Positions 23,203 through 31,480 of a stretch of 35,563 bases of DNA are shown here, one piece after another. The DNA comes from Lachnospiraceae bacterium (lineage in GTDB: Bacteria > Bacillota > Clostridia > Lachnospirales > Lachnospiraceae): the NCBI GenBank assembly GCA_900772845.1, contig CAAGSD010000100.1, positions 1 to 35,563 of the forward strand, read 5' to 3'. The notes under the pieces were generated by a model, which was not told the origin of the DNA, did no database searches, and worked only from the letters and a program-made list of their open reading frames with translations. Each line of letters starts with the position of its first letter. Position 1 is the stretch's first letter. A program made the translations under genes and the position numbers.

Positions 23203-25013
23203 AATTAAAAAGACCACATTTTGAAAAACTGAAATCCCTCACAAAGAAGCAGAAGAAGCTGATTTTGGCGGGCATTGGACTGTTCCTATTGATCCTTGCA
23301 GCCTGTTATACGGTATTCATTGCGCCGTTATTGCAGAAGGAAGAGTGGATCTACAAGGAAGAGACCGTAGAGCGAGGCACCTTAAAGGTAGGTGTGACCG
23401 AGAGCGGATCGTTGGAGTATAATACCAAATCCATAGAGTATGACTTGGATCTGGATGTCAGCGATGACGACGATGATGACAGCGATGATGATGACGATGA
23501 TACCGTACAGAAATATCTGAAGATAGAGGAGATCTATGTCGCCAGCGGACAACGGGTCACTGAAGGAGAGGAACTTCTGAAATTTACGGAGGACAGCGTA
23601 GAGGCAGTGAGAGCCTTACTGCAGAATGCGGTGGTGGAGGCTCAGGCTGATTATGCAGAGGCAGAAAGCACTTATGAACTGTCCTTGCTGGAAGCCCAGA
23701 CCGATTATGATACACAGAAAATCAGTGCTTCTTATGCAGCATCCATCCGCAATACTTCCGGAACGAGTGTGACGAACAACGTGGCAGCCCTACAGGTGCA
23801 GTTAGAGCAGAAGCAGGCAAATACAGCTTCCCTGCAGGAAAAACTGGCGGAAGCACAGGAAGATTATCAGGAAGCACTGGAGGATTACGAAGCAGCAAAG
23901 GAAGGTTATGAAGGCACCGGAATGGACAATACGGTGAACTTTATGACGTACCAGACCAGCTATCTCAGCGCCAGATCCAAGTATCAGCAGACGAAATCGG
24001 CGCTGACGCAGGCAGAGAACGCTTTATCAGAAAATGAAAGTGCCATCACGGATCTGCAGAATCAGCTGGCAGCAGCACAGGCGAAGCAAAAGATTGATAA
24101 GCTGGACACAGAAGAGACGTATCAGGAAGCAGTGATCACCGGAGAAAATGCGCAGACCACATACAATGCTACAGTGGAAGATCTGAAGGAGACGTTACAG
24201 GAAGCGGAAGAAACGAAGGAAAAAAGAGAAGAGCAGTTACAGGCCTTTGAAGATTTTGTCGGAAGCGATGGTATTTTATACGCTGCGGAGGACGGTGTGA
24301 TCACGGAGGTCAGTCAGGAAGAGGGGGACCGCCTGACTGCCACAGGTATCTTATTTTCCTACGCTACATCTGATAATATGCGGATCTCTGTGGATGTGAC
24401 ACAGGAGGATATCGTAGATCTGCAGGTAGGAGATGCGGTGGATATTACATTTACGGCTTATCCGGAGGAATCCTACACCGGAAGCATTCTGTCTATCAAT
24501 ACCACAGCAACTTCCGATTACAGTAACACCGTGAGCTACACCGTGGAGATCAGCGTGGAGGGTGCGCTGGAACAGCTTTACGGTGGGATGACTGCGGATG
24601 TGATCTTCGTTACGGATGAAAGAGAAGATGTCCTCTATGTATCCCGTAAAGCCATCGTAGAAGAAAACGGCAAGACCTATGTATATCGCAAGACGGCTTT
24701 GGGCGGTAAAGAACTGACAGAGGTAGAGACCGGTACCACCAACGGTGTGGACATTGAGATTCTGTCAGGACTGGAAGAGGGCGATACCATCTATCTGGCA
24801 AGTAAAGTCAGCTCTGAGGAGGAAGTCAAGAGTACGGAGGAAGCTTCCGATTCCGGCAGCAGTACTGATACCGCAGCCGGCAGTGATATGGAATTCGAGA
24901 TGTCGGAGGGTATGCAGATGCCGGGAGGCGGTGACATGCCGCAGGGTGGTCCCGGAGGCAGCGGTTCCGGCAGCTTCGGCGGTGGAATGCCGGGAGCTCC
25001 AGGTGGACAATAA
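23199..25013 (+). CDS. HlyD/MacA-like membrane fusion protein, adaptor 2
   Basis: The 604-residue protein has one membrane segment (about 21-44), an early beta strand (LKVGVTESGSLEYNT) and then an almost pure Asp stretch at about 89-101. The first lipoyl half (IEEIYVASGQRVTEGEEL, about 109-127), a long coiled-coil hairpin (about 135-350), the second lipoyl half (YAAEDGVITE near 361) and beta-barrel domains follow. The tail is rich in Gly, Met and Pro (MPGGGDMPQGGPGG). The Asp run could bind Ca2+ or another cation, or be a charged linker; it is placed where adaptor 3 has a Ser/Gly insert. The ATG overlaps the stop of adaptor 1 (ATGA), with GGGAGG about 12 nt upstream, indicating coupled translation and fixed stoichiometry. 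Confidence 0.85.
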   Translation: MKLKRPHFEKLKSLTKKQKKLILAGIGLFLLILAACYTVFIAPLLQKEEWIYKEETVERGTLKVGVTESGSLEYNTKSIEYDLDLDVSDDDDDDSDDDDDDTVQKYLKIEEIYVASGQRVTEGEELLKFTEDSVEAVRALLQNAVVEAQADYAEAESTYELSLLEAQTDYDTQKISASYAASIRNTSGTSVTNNVAALQVQLEQKQANTASLQEKLAEAQEDYQEALEDYEAAKEGYEGTGMDNTVNFMTYQTSYLSARSKYQQTKSALTQAENALSENESAITDLQNQLAAAQAKQKIDKLDTEETYQEAVITGENAQTTYNATVEDLKETLQEAEETKEKREEQLQAFEDFVGSDGILYAAEDGVITEVSQEEGDRLTATGILFSYATSDNMRISVDVTQEDIVDLQVGDAVDITFTAYPEESYTGSILSINTTATSDYSNTVSYTVEISVEGALEQLYGGMTADVIFVTDEREDVLYVSRKAIVEENGKTYVYRKTALGGKELTEVETGTTNGVDIEILSGLEEGDTIYLASKVSSEEEVKSTEEASDSGSSTDTAAGSDMEFEMSEGMQMPGGGDMPQGGPGGSGSGSFGGGMPGAPGGQ

Positions 25014-25068
25014 ATGCGGCAGACGGAACAAAATGTTGAGAAGCAGACAGGAATGATTGGGAACAGCT

Positions 25069-26853
25069 ATGAAGCAGAATGAAAATAGGAAAAAGATCAT
25101 GGAAACTATTCAGAATCGGATGAACCGGATCGGGTCATGGAAAAGCTGGTCGAAAAAGCGCAAGCTCACCACGGGTATCTGTGGTGTCTGCGTGATTGCT
25201 GTGACAGCAGGCACCATCAGCATCTCCGGTGGTTCTGATACAGAAGTCATCTATAAAGAGGCAACGGTAAAATATGGTACGCTGGTCAAGGGTGTGACCG
25301 AGAGCGGTTCTGTGGATATCGGTACAGTGGATCAGACCTTCGATCTGGATATGAGTGCTCTGAAACGTACAGATTCTTCCAACAGCAGTTCTTCAGACGG
25401 CTCCTCCGGCAGTACTGCCGGCAGCAGTTCCGGTTCCGGTGGATTTGGCGGCATGAGCGCATCCGGCGGTGGAGCCCAGGGAGGCTTAGACATGTTCGGA
25501 CAAATCTTCAATAGGGGCGGCAGCAGTTCTAACAGTAGCAGTGACGATTCCACCTTGACCGTGGCTGAGGTAGTGGTCTCCGTGGGACAGCAGGTGTGCG
25601 AGGGTGATCCCCTGTATCTGTTGGAAGAAGACAGTGTCACAGAGTTGGAAGAGGAATTGCAATCTAACGTGGAGAAAGCAAAAGCGGATCTGGAAGCGGT
25701 GGAAGCCGACCAGACCTTGTCCAGACAGCAGGCGAAATACACTTATGACAGCAGTACTGCTTATAGCAGTTATATTGATACGGAATACAGCACGACATTG
25801 CAGGAACTTCAGAATACGGCAGATTCTGCAGAGAGTACCCTGGAGCAGGCGAAGAGCAGCCTGGAGGATTATCAGGCACAGTTGACAGAAATAACAGCGG
25901 CCTACGAAGATGCGGAACAGCTGCTGGCTAATTGCCAATACAGCTTAAATAGTACAGATCCCGCAGATGACACCTATGGTTATGTTTATTTTGCACAGCT
26001 GACTGAGCAGGCGCAGTCCACTGTGGATTCCCTGGAGCAGCAGAAAGAAGAACTTGAGCAGAAAGTAGAGCAGGCGGAGGAAAATGTGACGACTGCCGAG
26101 AATGCTTACAATAAGGCAAAGCGGGAGCTGGCGCAGGGAAAGCTGACCGCAACGGAGACAAAACAACTGCGTACACTGGCCTACAATACTGCACAAGAGA
26201 CCTACGATATTGCACTGGGATATTTGGCGCAGGATCTGGCTGATCAACAGGATACCTATGATGAGACTTTGGAAAAATGGAATGAATTCAGTACCTATAT
26301 TGATGGCCATGCCGTATGTGCGAAATACAATGGTGTGATCACCAGCGTGGAATTGGAAGCCGGAGACAAGATCAGCACGGGAACCTCGCTGGTCACCTTA
26401 TATGATATGGATGAAGTGACCATGACTGTGACGGTGGAGGAAGATGACATGACAGATATCTCTCTGGGGTCTGCGGCGAATGTCGCATTGACAGCATATC
26501 CGGAGGATCTTTTTACGGCAAAGGTGACAGCCATCGGAGATGCTGCCTCAGATTCCAGTGGAAACATAACATATGATGTGACTGTCACATTGGAAGGAGA
26601 TGTCTCCGGACTGTTCCAAAGCATGACAGGTGATGTGACCTTTGTTACGGAAGAGACCGCAGACGTACTGTATGTCTCACGCAGAGCCATTATCACAGAG
26701 GATGATAAAACCTATGTCAAAGTGAAGACTGCAGATGGCAGTGTCGAGAAAAAAGAAGTAACGACAGGACTGTCAGATGGTTCCAATATAGAGATTTCCG
26801 GAGATATTGCGGAAGGAGATACCGTATTGATCGAAAGCAGCATTACGAAATAG
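25069..26853 (+). CDS. HlyD/MacA-like membrane fusion protein, adaptor 3
   Basis: The 594-residue protein has a basic N terminus, one membrane segment (about 35-52) and the strand LVKGVTESGSVDIGT. A Ser/Gly-rich insert with GGFGGMSASGGGAQGG runs from about 102 to 161. The first lipoyl half (VAEVVVSVGQQVCEGD), a coiled-coil hairpin of about 210 residues, the second lipoyl half (CAKYNGVITSVELEAGD) and a beta-barrel domain with the DVLYVSRRAII strand shared with adaptor 2 follow. Unlike the other two it has no low-complexity tail. The ATG at 25069 has a weak GGGA 6 nt upstream; a TTG at 25057, in frame and better placed after CAGGA, is an alternative start. Its gene lies 55 nt after adaptor 2. 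Confidence 0.82.
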   Translation: MKQNENRKKIMETIQNRMNRIGSWKSWSKKRKLTTGICGVCVIAVTAGTISISGGSDTEVIYKEATVKYGTLVKGVTESGSVDIGTVDQTFDLDMSALKRTDSSNSSSSDGSSGSTAGSSSGSGGFGGMSASGGGAQGGLDMFGQIFNRGGSSSNSSSDDSTLTVAEVVVSVGQQVCEGDPLYLLEEDSVTELEEELQSNVEKAKADLEAVEADQTLSRQQAKYTYDSSTAYSSYIDTEYSTTLQELQNTADSAESTLEQAKSSLEDYQAQLTEITAAYEDAEQLLANCQYSLNSTDPADDTYGYVYFAQLTEQAQSTVDSLEQQKEELEQKVEQAEENVTTAENAYNKAKRELAQGKLTATETKQLRTLAYNTAQETYDIALGYLAQDLADQQDTYDETLEKWNEFSTYIDGHAVCAKYNGVITSVELEAGDKISTGTSLVTLYDMDEVTMTVTVEEDDMTDISLGSAANVALTAYPEDLFTAKVTAIGDAASDSSGNITYDVTVTLEGDVSGLFQSMTGDVTFVTEETADVLYVSRRAIITEDDKTYVKVKTADGSVEKKEVTTGLSDGSNIEISGDIAEGDTVLIESSITK

Positions 26854-26896
26854 AGAAGTGATTTGCGGAAAATCAATGGAAGGGAAGAAGTAAATT

Positions 26897-28240
26897 ATGA
26901 GATTATCCGAAATATTGCGTCTGGTGTGGCTGAACCTGTCACAGAATAAATTCAAAGTGATCCTGACTTCCATCGGTATCGTTGTGGGATCTGCCACCAT
27001 AATGCTGGTGCTGGCGATAGGTACCGGTGGAAAAGAAGAGGTGGCAGAGCAGTTCAAGAACCTGAATGCCGGAGCTATTGACATATCATGTGACAGCAGT
27101 GATAGCAGTGAATTTAGCTTTGAAATGCCGGGCGATGGAGGAAGCGTTACCTTTACCAATATGGGAGGAAATCCCGGAGGAGGTTCCGGCGGCGGTATGC
27201 AGGGCGGCCCCGGTGGTGGCATGGATTTCGGCGGATTTTTTGGTTTTGGACAAGAGGAAGAGAGCGAGGCTGTGACATTGACCAGTGAGGACTGTGATGA
27301 TCTGGCGACCTTTGTCTCCGGAATTTCCGCAACAACGATCTCTTATTCCACCACATCATCGGTGGAAGGTGGTGATATGACCTCTTCTACCTATTATACA
27401 ATTGCCGGTGTGGAGGACAATTACGCTGCCATTAGTAATCTGGAAATGGCCATCGGGGATTTTCTTACGGAGGAAAACAACGAGAGCAAGGAAAAGGTAT
27501 GCGTGCTGGGTGCTGCCGTGGCAAAAGAAGTCTTCGGCAGCGCCTATGATGCCTATGACGGAACCGTGTATATCGATGGACGTCCCTATGTAGTGTCCGG
27601 TGTGTTATCCGAGATGGGAACCGTGGCATCCGGAGTCAGCCCGGACACGGCGATCTATGTGCCTTATGAGACCGGTATCAAATACATCACCGGTACGAGC
27701 ATCAGTCCCACCATTACTGTGATCGCAGAGGATGTGAATCAGGTGGATACCGTAATGACAGATGTGGAAAGTGCCTTAAAAGAAAGCTATCCCAACACCA
27801 CATTCACCATCAGTGATGCCGGAAGTAAGATGGAGGCGGCCTCCGCTTCCAGCGAGACTTTGACATTACTGCTGATCTCCATGGCGGTGATCGTATTTAT
27901 CGTCGGCGGTATCGGTATTATGAATGTATTGTTTGTATCCATTAAGGAGCGCACCAATGAGATCGGTATTCTGAAAGCGCTGGGCTGCTCCCGGAAGGAT
28001 ATTCTGCTGGAGTTTTTGCTGGAAGCCAGCTTTACCAGTCTGGTAGGAGCCGTACTGGGGGTGCTGGTGGCTCTTGGAATTACGCCATTCGTGCAACTGT
28101 TCAACGTGAGAGTGTCCCTGTCGGTACAGGGTGCAGTATTGTCGCTGTTGTTTGGTGTCCTCACCGGAAGCATCTTCGGCTTCTATCCGGCGTATAAGGC
28201 ATCGAGACTGATCCCCGTAGAAGCTTTAAATCAGGAGTAG
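26897..28240 (+). CDS. MacB/FtsX-type ABC transporter permease
   Basis: The 447-residue protein has the MacB topology. One N-terminal membrane helix (about 20-42, TSIGIVVGSATIMLVLAIGTG) is followed by a large extracytoplasmic domain (about 45-320) and three C-terminal helices (about 325-350, 370-396, 407-432). The last part contains the NEIGILKALGCSRKDI coupling segment. The extracytoplasmic domain carries a Gly/Met-rich insert at about 66-124 (including GGNPGGGSGGGMQGGPGG) like the segments in the adaptors. Proteins of this type move lipoproteins, peptides or macrolides outward or transmit force across the membrane. AAGGGAAG precedes the ATG. The gene sits 43 nt after adaptor 3 and 22 nt before the ATPase gene. 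Confidence 0.9.
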   Translation: MRLSEILRLVWLNLSQNKFKVILTSIGIVVGSATIMLVLAIGTGGKEEVAEQFKNLNAGAIDISCDSSDSSEFSFEMPGDGGSVTFTNMGGNPGGGSGGGMQGGPGGGMDFGGFFGFGQEEESEAVTLTSEDCDDLATFVSGISATTISYSTTSSVEGGDMTSSTYYTIAGVEDNYAAISNLEMAIGDFLTEENNESKEKVCVLGAAVAKEVFGSAYDAYDGTVYIDGRPYVVSGVLSEMGTVASGVSPDTAIYVPYETGIKYITGTSISPTITVIAEDVNQVDTVMTDVESALKESYPNTTFTISDAGSKMEAASASSETLTLLLISMAVIVFIVGGIGIMNVLFVSIKERTNEIGILKALGCSRKDILLEFLLEASFTSLVGAVLGVLVALGITPFVQLFNVRVSLSVQGAVLSLLFGVLTGSIFGFYPAYKASRLIPVEALNQE

Positions 28241-28262
28241 TGCGAAAGGTGTAAGGATTATG

Positions 28263-28937
28263 ATGGAAAACGCAATGATCACCATGAAAAATATAAATAA
28301 AGGCTATATGCTGGGAGAGGAGCGTCTGCCGATTTTGAAGGGCATCAATTTTCAGGTAAATAAGGGAGAATATGTGGCAATCTTAGGCCCTTCCGGTTCC
28401 GGTAAGACTACGTTAATGAATATGATCGGCTGTATGGATGTGATGGACAGTGGGGAATATTATCTGGATGGCATGGCAATCCACAAGACCAAGGAGGACG
28501 ATCTGACCATGGTACGCAACCAGAAGATCGGGTTTATTTTCCAGAACTATCAGCTGATCCCGACCTATAATGTCATGCAGAATATTATCATGCCCCTGCT
28601 GATGCGCGGCATGACTCATGAGGAAGCAGAAGAAAAGTGCAGGAATACGATCAAACTACTGGGACTGGATCACAGAATCGGGCACAAACCCAATGAACTC
28701 TCCGGTGGTCAGAAACAGAGAGTATCCATTGCCAGAGCACTGGTAGGTCAGCCGGCGATCCTGCTGGCGGATGAGCCTACCGGTGCCCTGGATCAGACCA
28801 GTGGCAAAGAAGTACTGAAGCTGTTCCGGGAGTTAAACGACATGGGCAACACGATTGTAATGATCACTCATGATCTGGGAGTGGCACAGTCCGCGAAGCG
28901 TATTGTACGCATTGTGGACGGAGAATTACATGAATAA
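28263..28937 (+). CDS. MacB/LolD-type ABC transporter ATPase
   Basis: The 224-residue ATPase has Walker A (GPSGSGKT, about 42-49), the Q-loop FIFQNYQLIP, the signature LSGGQKQR (about 146-153), Walker B (ILLADEPTGALD) and the H-loop (MITHD). The sequence style is that of the LolD/MacB/FtsE group, which pairs with FtsX-like permeases. It would energize the permease encoded just upstream. AAGGA at 28253-28257 lies 5 nt before the ATG at 28263; the adjacent ATG at 28260 is an alternative. The stop codon is 5 nt from the end of the convergent TauE-like gene, leaving no space for a terminator between them. Confidence 0.95.
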   Translation: MENAMITMKNINKGYMLGEERLPILKGINFQVNKGEYVAILGPSGSGKTTLMNMIGCMDVMDSGEYYLDGMAIHKTKEDDLTMVRNQKIGFIFQNYQLIPTYNVMQNIIMPLLMRGMTHEEAEEKCRNTIKLLGLDHRIGHKPNELSGGQKQRVSIARALVGQPAILLADEPTGALDQTSGKEVLKLFRELNDMGNTIVMITHDLGVAQSAKRIVRIVDGELHE

Positions 28938-28942
28938 ATAAA

Positions 28943-29677
28943 TTAAATACTTTTTGCAACAAGCACAATTCCCGACACAATGAGCAGAATAATCACTATT
29001 TTCCGTCCGGTCTTTTCATTTAAGTGGTCGCTGCACTTCATACCCAGAAACAGGGCGAGCAGCATGACGGGCCACAGGCAGACGACCTGCACAAGCGTAT
29101 CCCAATGAATCAGGCAAAGCGCAATATACAGGCAGATACGGAATGTATTTTCCACGACAAAGACGGCACTGATATTTGCCTTGAAAGTATCGTTGTCGGG
29201 ACAGACTTTGGTCAGGTAGGCGGCCATCAGCGCACCGACACCGAACATGCCGCATAACAATCCGGCGGACAGACCGATCAGAATCATAAATACAGGGGAG
29301 ATTTTTTGATTGGGAGAAGTCTCCTTTTTTACTGTTCTCGTTTCCTGTATCCACATCTGAATGCCCATGCCGACGACCACGAGACCGAAGATGATTTTTA
29401 CAGCATCCGCATTGACATATTTTAATACAAATGCCCCGGGAAGGCTTCCGGCCAGGATGAATAATGCAGGAAGCAGGAAAATACGGACTTTCAGAAATTT
29501 ACGCTTCTTGAAGGCAAGGATCAGGTTCGAAGGATAGCCCAGAATGACTTCCACCGGAGAGATGTTGGCGTTTGTAATACCGAAACTCAGGACAGAACTG
29601 AAGACCAGTGAGTTGGCGAATCCGCACAGGCCTTTTACGAAAAATGCTGTTAAAGTGGCTAAAATCCAGTATATCAT
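28943..29677 (-). CDS. TauE/SafE-family membrane permease
   Basis: The 244-residue, very hydrophobic protein has about seven or eight membrane segments in two halves, with the family-style N-terminal half (FVKGLCGFANSLVFSSVLSF, then PVEVILGYPSNLILAFKKRK) and the second half beginning GLSAGLLCGMFGVGALMAAY. This family exports or imports sulfite, sulfoacetate and other small organic acids; the substrate here is unknown. AAGGAG about 10 nt before the ATG supports the start. It is a single gene convergent with the ABC operon, with a 200-nt gap upstream. Confidence 0.85.
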   Translation of the reverse strand: MIYWILATLTAFFVKGLCGFANSLVFSSVLSFGITNANISPVEVILGYPSNLILAFKKRKFLKVRIFLLPALFILAGSLPGAFVLKYVNADAVKIIFGLVVVGMGIQMWIQETRTVKKETSPNQKISPVFMILIGLSAGLLCGMFGVGALMAAYLTKVCPDNDTFKANISAVFVVENTFRICLYIALCLIHWDTLVQVVCLWPVMLLALFLGMKCSDHLNEKTGRKIVIILLIVSGIVLVAKSI

Positions 29678-29815
29678 GAGAACCCGGCTCCTTAATCGTT
29701 CGTTTCAGCTAGAATAAAGTCCCATATGCGCTGCCAGTGCAGGAATCATCCATAGCGGAACTTTCTTCTATAGTAAGATACACGCGTGGTCAGGGCAAGC
29801 ATTTTGTGAAAAAAC

Positions 29816-29844
29816 TTGTGGGAACTTTAGGAGTGTGGTACATT
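29816..29844 (+). promoter_or_regulatory. Possible promoter of the 75-residue protein gene
   Basis: TTGTGG (29816-29821), a 17-nt spacer and TACATT (29839-29844) lie 35 nt before the start codon. Each hexamer matches the consensus only partly. The rest of the 200-nt gap between the divergent TauE-like and small-protein genes holds nothing I can name. Confidence 0.35.
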
Positions 29845-29878
29845 GACACTAAGCGAAAGGAAAGGCAGGAAGATACGT

Positions 29879-30106
29879 ATGGCAGGATATTTGATCAAAG
29901 ATACTACAAGAGAAGAACGGGAGCAGATCGTAGCGGAATCCTTAGGATATATGGAAGCAAATTGTGACGGCTGTTCGTCCGGACTGGCAGAGATGTATCA
30001 GGCATACATCGATGGCGAGAAGGAGCTTCGGGACATTAATATGGAATTTCATGCAGGATATGTCTCTGGGGAGGAAATACCTGGGAGAAGATCCTGCCCG
30101 ATGTAA
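29879..30106 (+). CDS. Small CxxC protein of unknown function
   Basis: This 75-residue protein (starting MAGYLIKDTTREEREQIV) is one I believe recurs as a hypothetical protein in Lachnospiraceae, but I cannot name a function. It has a charged N-terminal helix, a CDGC pair near the middle (about 29-32) in the context NCDGCSSG, a Tyr/Glu-rich middle and a single Cys near the C terminus. The Cys pair could bind a metal or be redox-active. AGGAAG just upstream supports the ATG at 29879; an in-frame ATG at 29843 would add 12 residues. No signal peptide or membrane segment is visible. It lies between the divergent TauE-like gene and the GH2-like gene. Confidence 0.65.
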   Translation: MAGYLIKDTTREEREQIVAESLGYMEANCDGCSSGLAEMYQAYIDGEKELRDINMEFHAGYVSGEEIPGRRSCPM

Positions 30107-30182
30107 GGATAATAAGCATAAAGTTTCGTAATCTGCAAAAACTCTTTCTATAAGGGAGAAAACCCGGAAAAGAGGGATGCAG

Positions 30183-31250
30183 ATGCGGAATGATCTTACA
30201 ATTATAGTAAATCTGGAAAATGGAAAAGCACAGTTGGAATGCAAGCTGCCTGAGGAATTTTTGGCAAAGCAGCGGGAAATCGAGGTGCGGATGGAAATAT
30301 GGGAGACAGCAGGAGGCGGTCGCCCTATTTTTTATGGAAAGTACCAGAATGTGGATCAGGATCCGATGACAGCGTTATTATTGCGGCCGCACCTGTGGAA
30401 CGGAAGGAAGGATCCCTATCTATATCAGGTGAGGGCCTGGTTGCGGTTCCCAACCGAGATCGGCAGCAATCTCCGCAAGATGGAGGATTTAGGAAAATTC
30501 CGGGATTCAGAAGATTTTGAAAATCGCTGGGAAGTGTATTGGCAGCAGGAGCTGGCAATTTATGACTTGCGTGTCATAGAGAAAAAAGGCATATACCTAA
30601 ACGAAGCCGAATTCTGTCCGCACATTGTAGAATACCGGTTGCCGCCGCAACTCAGCGAATCAGGCATACAGGAAGAACAGATGGAAAGAGATCTGGAGCG
30701 GCTGGCACGGATGGGGGCCAATGCGATTCTGTTTCACAATGACGACAAGAAAAGTGAAAGACAGGAAAAGGCCGGGCAGGACAGAGAAGGACAGAAAAAT
30801 GGTATAAGGAAGAACCCGGGAACGGATACTTTTTACAGGTTATGCCGGAAACGTGGATTTTTGGTAAAAGACCTGTGGATAACAGAAGAAAAAATCCCCG
30901 TATACCGTGGATTAACCGGAGACACTTCGCAGGAAGTGCTGCTTTCGGCGGACGGCAGGACGCTGACAGAGCGATACTACTATTATCAGGCGAAATGGAG
31001 CAGTGAAGCGGTGTTGTATCCTGCACTTTCCACCCTGCGCCGGCAGGAGAACGGGCTGCTCTCCCTGACAGTCTATAGCAACCAGAAAAAAGCAGTGCTT
31101 TATGTGAATGGGGTACTTTTCCTGTTTCAGACTGCACAGACCGGCGGAGCGGAGTTTATTTTTGAAGATATTCCTGCAGAGAGGCTGCCGCTGCATCTGG
31201 CGGTGGAAGCCGGTAACTTAAGCACTTCTCTGACGATAAGTAGGATATGA
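30183..31250 (+). CDS. Shortened GH2 (beta-galactosidase)-like protein without catalytic residues
   Basis: The 355-residue protein shows recognizable pieces of family 2 glycosidases in the right order. These are a beta-sandwich segment with RPHLWNGRKDPYLYQV (about 68-83), the strand into the barrel (GIYLNEAEF near 136-144), one barrel helix (DLERLARMGANAILFH, about 170-185) and TFYRLCRKRGFLVKDLW (about 215-231). After these it passes directly to a later-domain motif, ERYYYYQAKWS (about 263-273), and to VYSNQKKAVLYVNG (about 297-310). The stretch that normally holds the acid/base Asn-Glu and the nucleophile Glu is missing. The frame is intact, so it is either a maintained non-catalytic carbohydrate-binding protein or a fairly recent relic. 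GAGGG at 30172-30176 fits the ATG at 30183 better than the one at 30177. No signal peptide is visible. Confidence 0.7.
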   Translation: MRNDLTIIVNLENGKAQLECKLPEEFLAKQREIEVRMEIWETAGGGRPIFYGKYQNVDQDPMTALLLRPHLWNGRKDPYLYQVRAWLRFPTEIGSNLRKMEDLGKFRDSEDFENRWEVYWQQELAIYDLRVIEKKGIYLNEAEFCPHIVEYRLPPQLSESGIQEEQMERDLERLARMGANAILFHNDDKKSERQEKAGQDREGQKNGIRKNPGTDTFYRLCRKRGFLVKDLWITEEKIPVYRGLTGDTSQEVLLSADGRTLTERYYYYQAKWSSEAVLYPALSTLRRQENGLLSLTVYSNQKKAVLYVNGVLFLFQTAQTGGAEFIFEDIPAERLPLHLAVEAGNLSTSLTISRI

Positions 31251-31319
31251 GATAAGTAAAGCCTGAAACAAGTAAAATATAAAGTTGGTGAAAAGTTTTT
31301 TGTAGGATTCAAAACCGTT

Positions 31320-31373
31320 TTCACACAGTTTTCACAAATGTTTCACCTTTTGATGACATTTGCCTCATATACT
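31320..31373 (+). promoter_or_regulatory. Four 11-bp-phased boxes and -10 of the second ABC operon
   Basis: TTCACA (31320), TTCACA (31331), TTCACC (31342) and ATGACA (31353) recur every 11 bp. The last ends 9 nt before a TATACT -10 (31368-31373). This is the same arrangement as at 21282-21335 and points to a shared OmpR/PhoB-type activator. There is no consensus -35. The predicted leader to the ATPase start is about 100 nt. Confidence 0.65.
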
Positions 31374-31480
31374 GATATCAAAATCGAAAGGTCCGAAATG
31401 GCATGATTCTGTTCAGAGCCGGCAGGAGACCTTGAAAATTTGGTATCATACAGCGCAAGCAACTGATATGGGAGGCAAAC

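Noticed and set aside
23455..23505. GAT/GAC-rich stretch considered as a microsatellite
   Set aside because: The codons GAT and GAC alternate irregularly with AGC, so it is an encoded Asp run rather than a simple DNA repeat.
29678..29815. Additional small gene in the gap upstream of the 75-residue protein
   Set aside because: The open frames there have no ribosome binding site and no recognizable sequence.
31250..31319. Terminator after the GH2-like gene
   Set aside because: There are T runs (TTTTTT near 31296) but no stem-loop that could support intrinsic termination.
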